Below, one piece after another: positions 20,081 to 22,603 of a stretch of 22,603 nt of DNA. The notes beneath the pieces were generated by a model. That model did no database searches, was not told the DNA's origin, and saw nothing but the letters and a program-made list of their open reading frames with translations. Made by a program: the position numbers and the translations under genes. The stretch comes from Clostridiales bacterium UBA6386 (GTDB lineage Bacteria; Bacillota; Clostridia; Oscillospirales; Oscillospiraceae): NCBI GenBank assembly GCA_002437585.1, contig DJQM01000044.1, forward strand, positions 2,988-25,590, in the 5' to 3' direction. Numbering within the stretch: the first letter of the stretch is position 1; every line of letters starts with the position of its first letter.

Positions 20081-22372
20081 ATGCAGCCGAAAATGTGCAG
20101 CAAGTGTAAGAAAAATGTCGCCGTTGTGTTCATTACGAAGGTAGAAAACGGCGTGACCATGAATGAGGGCTATTGCCTGAAATGCGCCCGGAGCCTGGGC
20201 ATTCCCCAGATCGACCAGGCGGTGAAGCAGATGGGCATCTCCGAGGAAGACCTGGATATGCTCACCGACGAGATGAGCAGCATGTTCGGTCAGCGGGACG
20301 ACAGCGCGGATGCGGACGACGATGAGATCGACAGCCAGACCGCCACCTTCCCGCTGCTGAACCAGCTCTTCGGCGGGAATCCCAATCCCCCCGCCCAGCC
20401 CCAGAGACCCCAGAGGACGGAGGAAGCACCTCAGGAGGAAAAAACCAAAAAGAAGAACAAAAAGCACAAATTCCTGGACAGCTATTGTATGGACTTGACC
20501 GGCCGTGCCCGTGCCGGGAAGCTGGATAAGGTTGTAGGCCGGGACGTGGAAACCGAGCGGGTGATCCAGATTCTCAACCGCCGCCAGAAGAATAACCCCT
20601 GTCTCATCGGCGAGCCTGGCGTGGGCAAGACCGCCATCGCCGAGGGTCTGGCTCAGCGGATCGCCGCCGGGAACGTGCCCTATAAGCTCCGGGATAAGGA
20701 GGTTTTCCTGCTGGATCTGACGGCTCTCGTGGCAGGAACCCAGTTCCGGGGTCAGTTTGAAAGCCGGATGAAGAGCCTGATCGCTGAGATCAAGGAATGC
20801 GGCAACATCATCCTGGTCATCGACGAGGTTCACAACCTGGTGGGTGCCGGTGACGCGGAAGGCTCCATGAACGCCGCCAATATCCTCAAGCCCGCCCTGT
20901 CCCGGGGGGAGATTCAGGTCATCGGTGCCACCACCTTTGCCGAGTACCGGAAGTATATCGAGAAGGACGCGGCACTGGAGCGTCGGTTCCAGCCCGTGAC
21001 CGTGGCGGAGCCTACCATCGAGGAAGCCAGCCAGATCATGCAGGGCATCGCCAAGACCTACGCCCAGTTCCACGGAGTGGAGATTTCCCCGGAGATTGCC
21101 CGCCAGTGCGTGGTGCTGTCCGAGCGGTACATCACCGACCGGTTCCTGCCGGACAAGGCCATTGACCTGCTGGATGAGGCCTGCTCCGATGTGAATCTCC
21201 AGTGCAAGGACATTTCCCGGCTGGCAGAGCTGAAGAAGGAGCGGGACGACTACGAGCTGGAGCTTCGGATGCTCAATGAGGACACGGAGACCCAGAATTT
21301 TGAGCGTCTGGCCTTCCTTCGCAGCAAGCTGATGCAGCTGGCTCCCCAGATCGAGGAGCTGGAGGCCAAGCCCAAGCCCGCCGTGACCATGGAGAACCTG
21401 GCTCGGATCATCGAGCTGTGGACGAAAATCCCTGCCTCCAAGATCAAAGCCCAGGAGTATCAGCAGCTCAAGGGTCTTGCCGACCGGCTGAAGACCCACA
21501 TTGTGGGTCAGGATCCCGCTGTCGAGGCCGTGGCTCGTGCCATCCGCCGGAACCGGGTGGGTATCAGCCCCAAAAAACGCCCGGTGTCCTTCATTTTTGT
21601 CGGCCCCACCGGCGTGGGCAAGACGGAGCTGGTCAAGCAGCTGGCCAGCGATATGTTCGACAGCGTGGATTCCCTGATCCGCCTGGACATGTCCGAGTAT
21701 ATGGAAAAGCACACGGTTTCCAAGCTCATCGGTTCGCCTCCCGGCTATGTAGGCTATGACGAGGCAGGCCAGCTGACGGAAAAAATCCGCCGCCGCCCCT
21801 ACAGCGTGGTGCTCTTCGACGAAATTGAGAAGGCTCACCCGGACGTGCTGAACGTGCTTTTGCAGGTATTGGACGACGGCCGGATCACCGATGCCCAGGG
21901 TCGTGTGGTGAACTTTGAGAACACCATCATCGTCATGACCTCCAACGCCGGCTCTGAGGGCAGGGTAGGGGGTCTGGGCTTCGGCAGAACCGAGGGCGAC
22001 AAGGTGCAGGAGACCACCATGAAGGCTCTGCGGGAATTTCTGCGGCCGGAGTTTCTGAACCGGGTGGACGAGATCATCACCTTCAACCGCCTGACGGAGG
22101 AAGACTTCCTGGGCATTGCGGACATCATGCTCAAAGAGCTGCGGGACAGCCTTACCGCTCGTGGCCTGACCCTGACCTGGGATGAAGCCGTAAAGGCTCT
22201 TCTTGTGAAGAAGGCCTATTCCAGCATCTATGGTGCCCGGAATCTGCGCCGCACCCTCCAGCGGGAGCTGGAGGATCCCATCAGCGAGGCCATCATCGAC
22301 AGCTTCGAGCACCCCATTTCCGCCATCCACATCCGCACCGACGGCGACCATTTCAAGCTGGACGTGCTGTAA
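20081..22372 (+). CDS. ClpE-like AAA+ ATPase (Clp/Hsp100)
   Basis: A 763-residue two-ring AAA+ unfoldase. The N-terminus has two CxxC pairs (Cys6/Cys9, Cys32/Cys35), the zinc-ribbon arrangement typical of ClpE, and no Clp_N repeat domain as found in ClpC/ClpA/ClpB. A low-complexity Pro/Gln then Lys-rich linker follows (about 100-131). The first ATPase has GEPGVGKT (177-184) and Asp248-Glu249. A short coiled middle region lies near 380-440. The second has GPTGVGKT (508-515) and FDEIEKAHPDV (Asp580-Glu581). LGF at 632-634 is in the position of the ClpP-docking tripeptide, so it probably feeds ClpP. The ATG has AAGGAG upstream. Its own extended -10 promoter separates it from truA. Confidence 0.92.
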   Translation: MQPKMCSKCKKNVAVVFITKVENGVTMNEGYCLKCARSLGIPQIDQAVKQMGISEEDLDMLTDEMSSMFGQRDDSADADDDEIDSQTATFPLLNQLFGGNPNPPAQPQRPQRTEEAPQEEKTKKKNKKHKFLDSYCMDLTGRARAGKLDKVVGRDVETERVIQILNRRQKNNPCLIGEPGVGKTAIAEGLAQRIAAGNVPYKLRDKEVFLLDLTALVAGTQFRGQFESRMKSLIAEIKECGNIILVIDEVHNLVGAGDAEGSMNAANILKPALSRGEIQVIGATTFAEYRKYIEKDAALERRFQPVTVAEPTIEEASQIMQGIAKTYAQFHGVEISPEIARQCVVLSERYITDRFLPDKAIDLLDEACSDVNLQCKDISRLAELKKERDDYELELRMLNEDTETQNFERLAFLRSKLMQLAPQIEELEAKPKPAVTMENLARIIELWTKIPASKIKAQEYQQLKGLADRLKTHIVGQDPAVEAVARAIRRNRVGISPKKRPVSFIFVGPTGVGKTELVKQLASDMFDSVDSLIRLDMSEYMEKHTVSKLIGSPPGYVGYDEAGQLTEKIRRRPYSVVLFDEIEKAHPDVLNVLLQVLDDGRITDAQGRVVNFENTIIVMTSNAGSEGRVGGLGFGRTEGDKVQETTMKALREFLRPEFLNRVDEIITFNRLTEEDFLGIADIMLKELRDSLTARGLTLTWDEAVKALLVKKAYSSIYGARNLRRTLQRELEDPISEAIIDSFEHPISAIHIRTDGDHFKLDVL

Positions 22373-22413
22373 CGGAAAGACTTCCGATTCATGTTCAAGC
22401 TGTCGAAAAACCG

Positions 22414-22454
22414 TGTCATTGCGAGCCGGTGCGCACACTGGCGTGGCAATCCGT
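22414..22454. repeat. Dispersed hairpin repeat, copy 4
   Basis: TGTCATTGCGA...GTGGCAATCCGT with outer arms ATTGC/GCAAT and an inner stem GCCGGTG/CACTGGC (one G-T pair) around CGCA. It lies 42 bases after the ClpE-like gene stop. Confidence 0.8.
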
Positions 22455-22484
22455 CCCTCCTGTACCGGCTTTCCACAGTCATAA

Positions 22485-22515
22485 AATGCCCTCCGCATTA
22501 ACCGCGGAGGGCATT
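22485..22515. terminator. Perfect 12-bp hairpin, possible terminator
   Basis: AATGCCCTCCGC (22485-22496) pairs with GCGGAGGGCATT (22504-22515). On the plus strand it is followed by CTTACC, on the minus strand by TTATGAC. It is a strong stem but a poor T run, so it may be only part of the end of the ClpE-like transcript. Confidence 0.5.
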
Positions 22516-22553
22516 CTTACCGTCGCACATTGTGCAACATTTTAACAAAAAAG

Positions 22554-22586
22554 AAAACCCGGAAGGCGATTGCCCTCCGGGTTTTT
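22554..22586. terminator. Bidirectional intrinsic terminator
   Basis: AAAACCCGGA-GGC pairs with GCC-TCCGGGTTTTT around GATT, with one mismatch. T runs exist on both strands, so it can stop transcription from either side. It probably ends the ClpE-like transcript on the plus strand. Confidence 0.85.
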
Positions 22587-22603
22587 GGCGGAGAAGGAGG
22601 GAT

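Noticed and set aside
2970..22454. CRISPR array made of the repeated hairpins
   Set aside because: The copies are kilobases apart and of both orientations, without regular spacers; no cas gene is present.
20033..22498. 821-codon minus-strand open frame
   Set aside because: Antisense to the ClpE-like gene and lacking any domain; it even runs through the repeat and terminator region at its start.

Overview
The window looks like chromosomal DNA from a high-GC anaerobic Firmicute, most likely a Clostridia member of the Oscillospiraceae/Ruminococcaceae type. The reasons are the gene set (ECF transporter module with truA, a ClpE-like ATPase, DUF1292 protein, class A PBP, RuvX, L7/L12-type ribosomal cluster), strong AGGAGG ribosome binding sites, sigma-A promoters, U-tract terminators and GC-rich codon use. 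Assignment below class level is inference.

Layout. 1-158: hairpin-rich intergenic DNA. 159-2878 (mostly minus): rlmH, a 33-codon plus-strand small ORF, a GH3 lipoprotein, and an unidentified polytopic membrane protein. 2879-3111: a dispersed hairpin repeat and the rplL terminator. 3112-6756 (minus): the translation/transcription cluster rpmG-secE-nusG-rplK-rplA, then a terminator, then rplJ-rplL with its own promoter and a leader attenuator. rpoB/rpoC do not follow rplL. 6933-8398 (plus): a visibly AT-richer MATE efflux gene behind a perfect promoter and a leader terminator. 8547-8963: ruvX. 8948-11361 (minus): two half-size TauE/SafE permease genes and a membrane-anchored parvulin-type peptidyl-prolyl isomerase. 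11473-12211: about 740 bp without a convincing gene, holding a composite inverted-repeat element, several strong hairpins and a candidate structured RNA that ends in a strong terminator. 12212-12839 (minus): DUF1292 protein and a 74-residue anchored protein. 13054-22372 (plus): class A penicillin-binding protein with an inserted zinc-ribbon-like segment, an RlmI-like methyltransferase, ecfA1-ecfA2-ecfT-truA, and a ClpE-like ATPase. 22373-22603: another copy of the dispersed repeat and two terminator-like hairpins.

How it fits together. Most genes are housekeeping: ribosomal proteins and their elongation/secretion partners, RNA modification (RlmH, TruA, RlmI-like), envelope growth and turnover (PBP, GH3 hexosaminidase, extracytoplasmic foldase), vitamin/metal uptake energisation (EcfA1A2T, with no S component here) and protein quality control (ClpE-like). 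The less ordinary content is a family of REP-like hairpins at three intergenic sites, the unassigned structured region around 11.5-12.2 kb, the cysteine insert in the PBP, the attenuator in front of the MATE gene, a terminator hairpin that overlaps the RBS of the permease pair, and the short acidic-tailed ORF at 684-785. I do not see a defence system, CRISPR array, insertion sequence, rRNA or tRNA.
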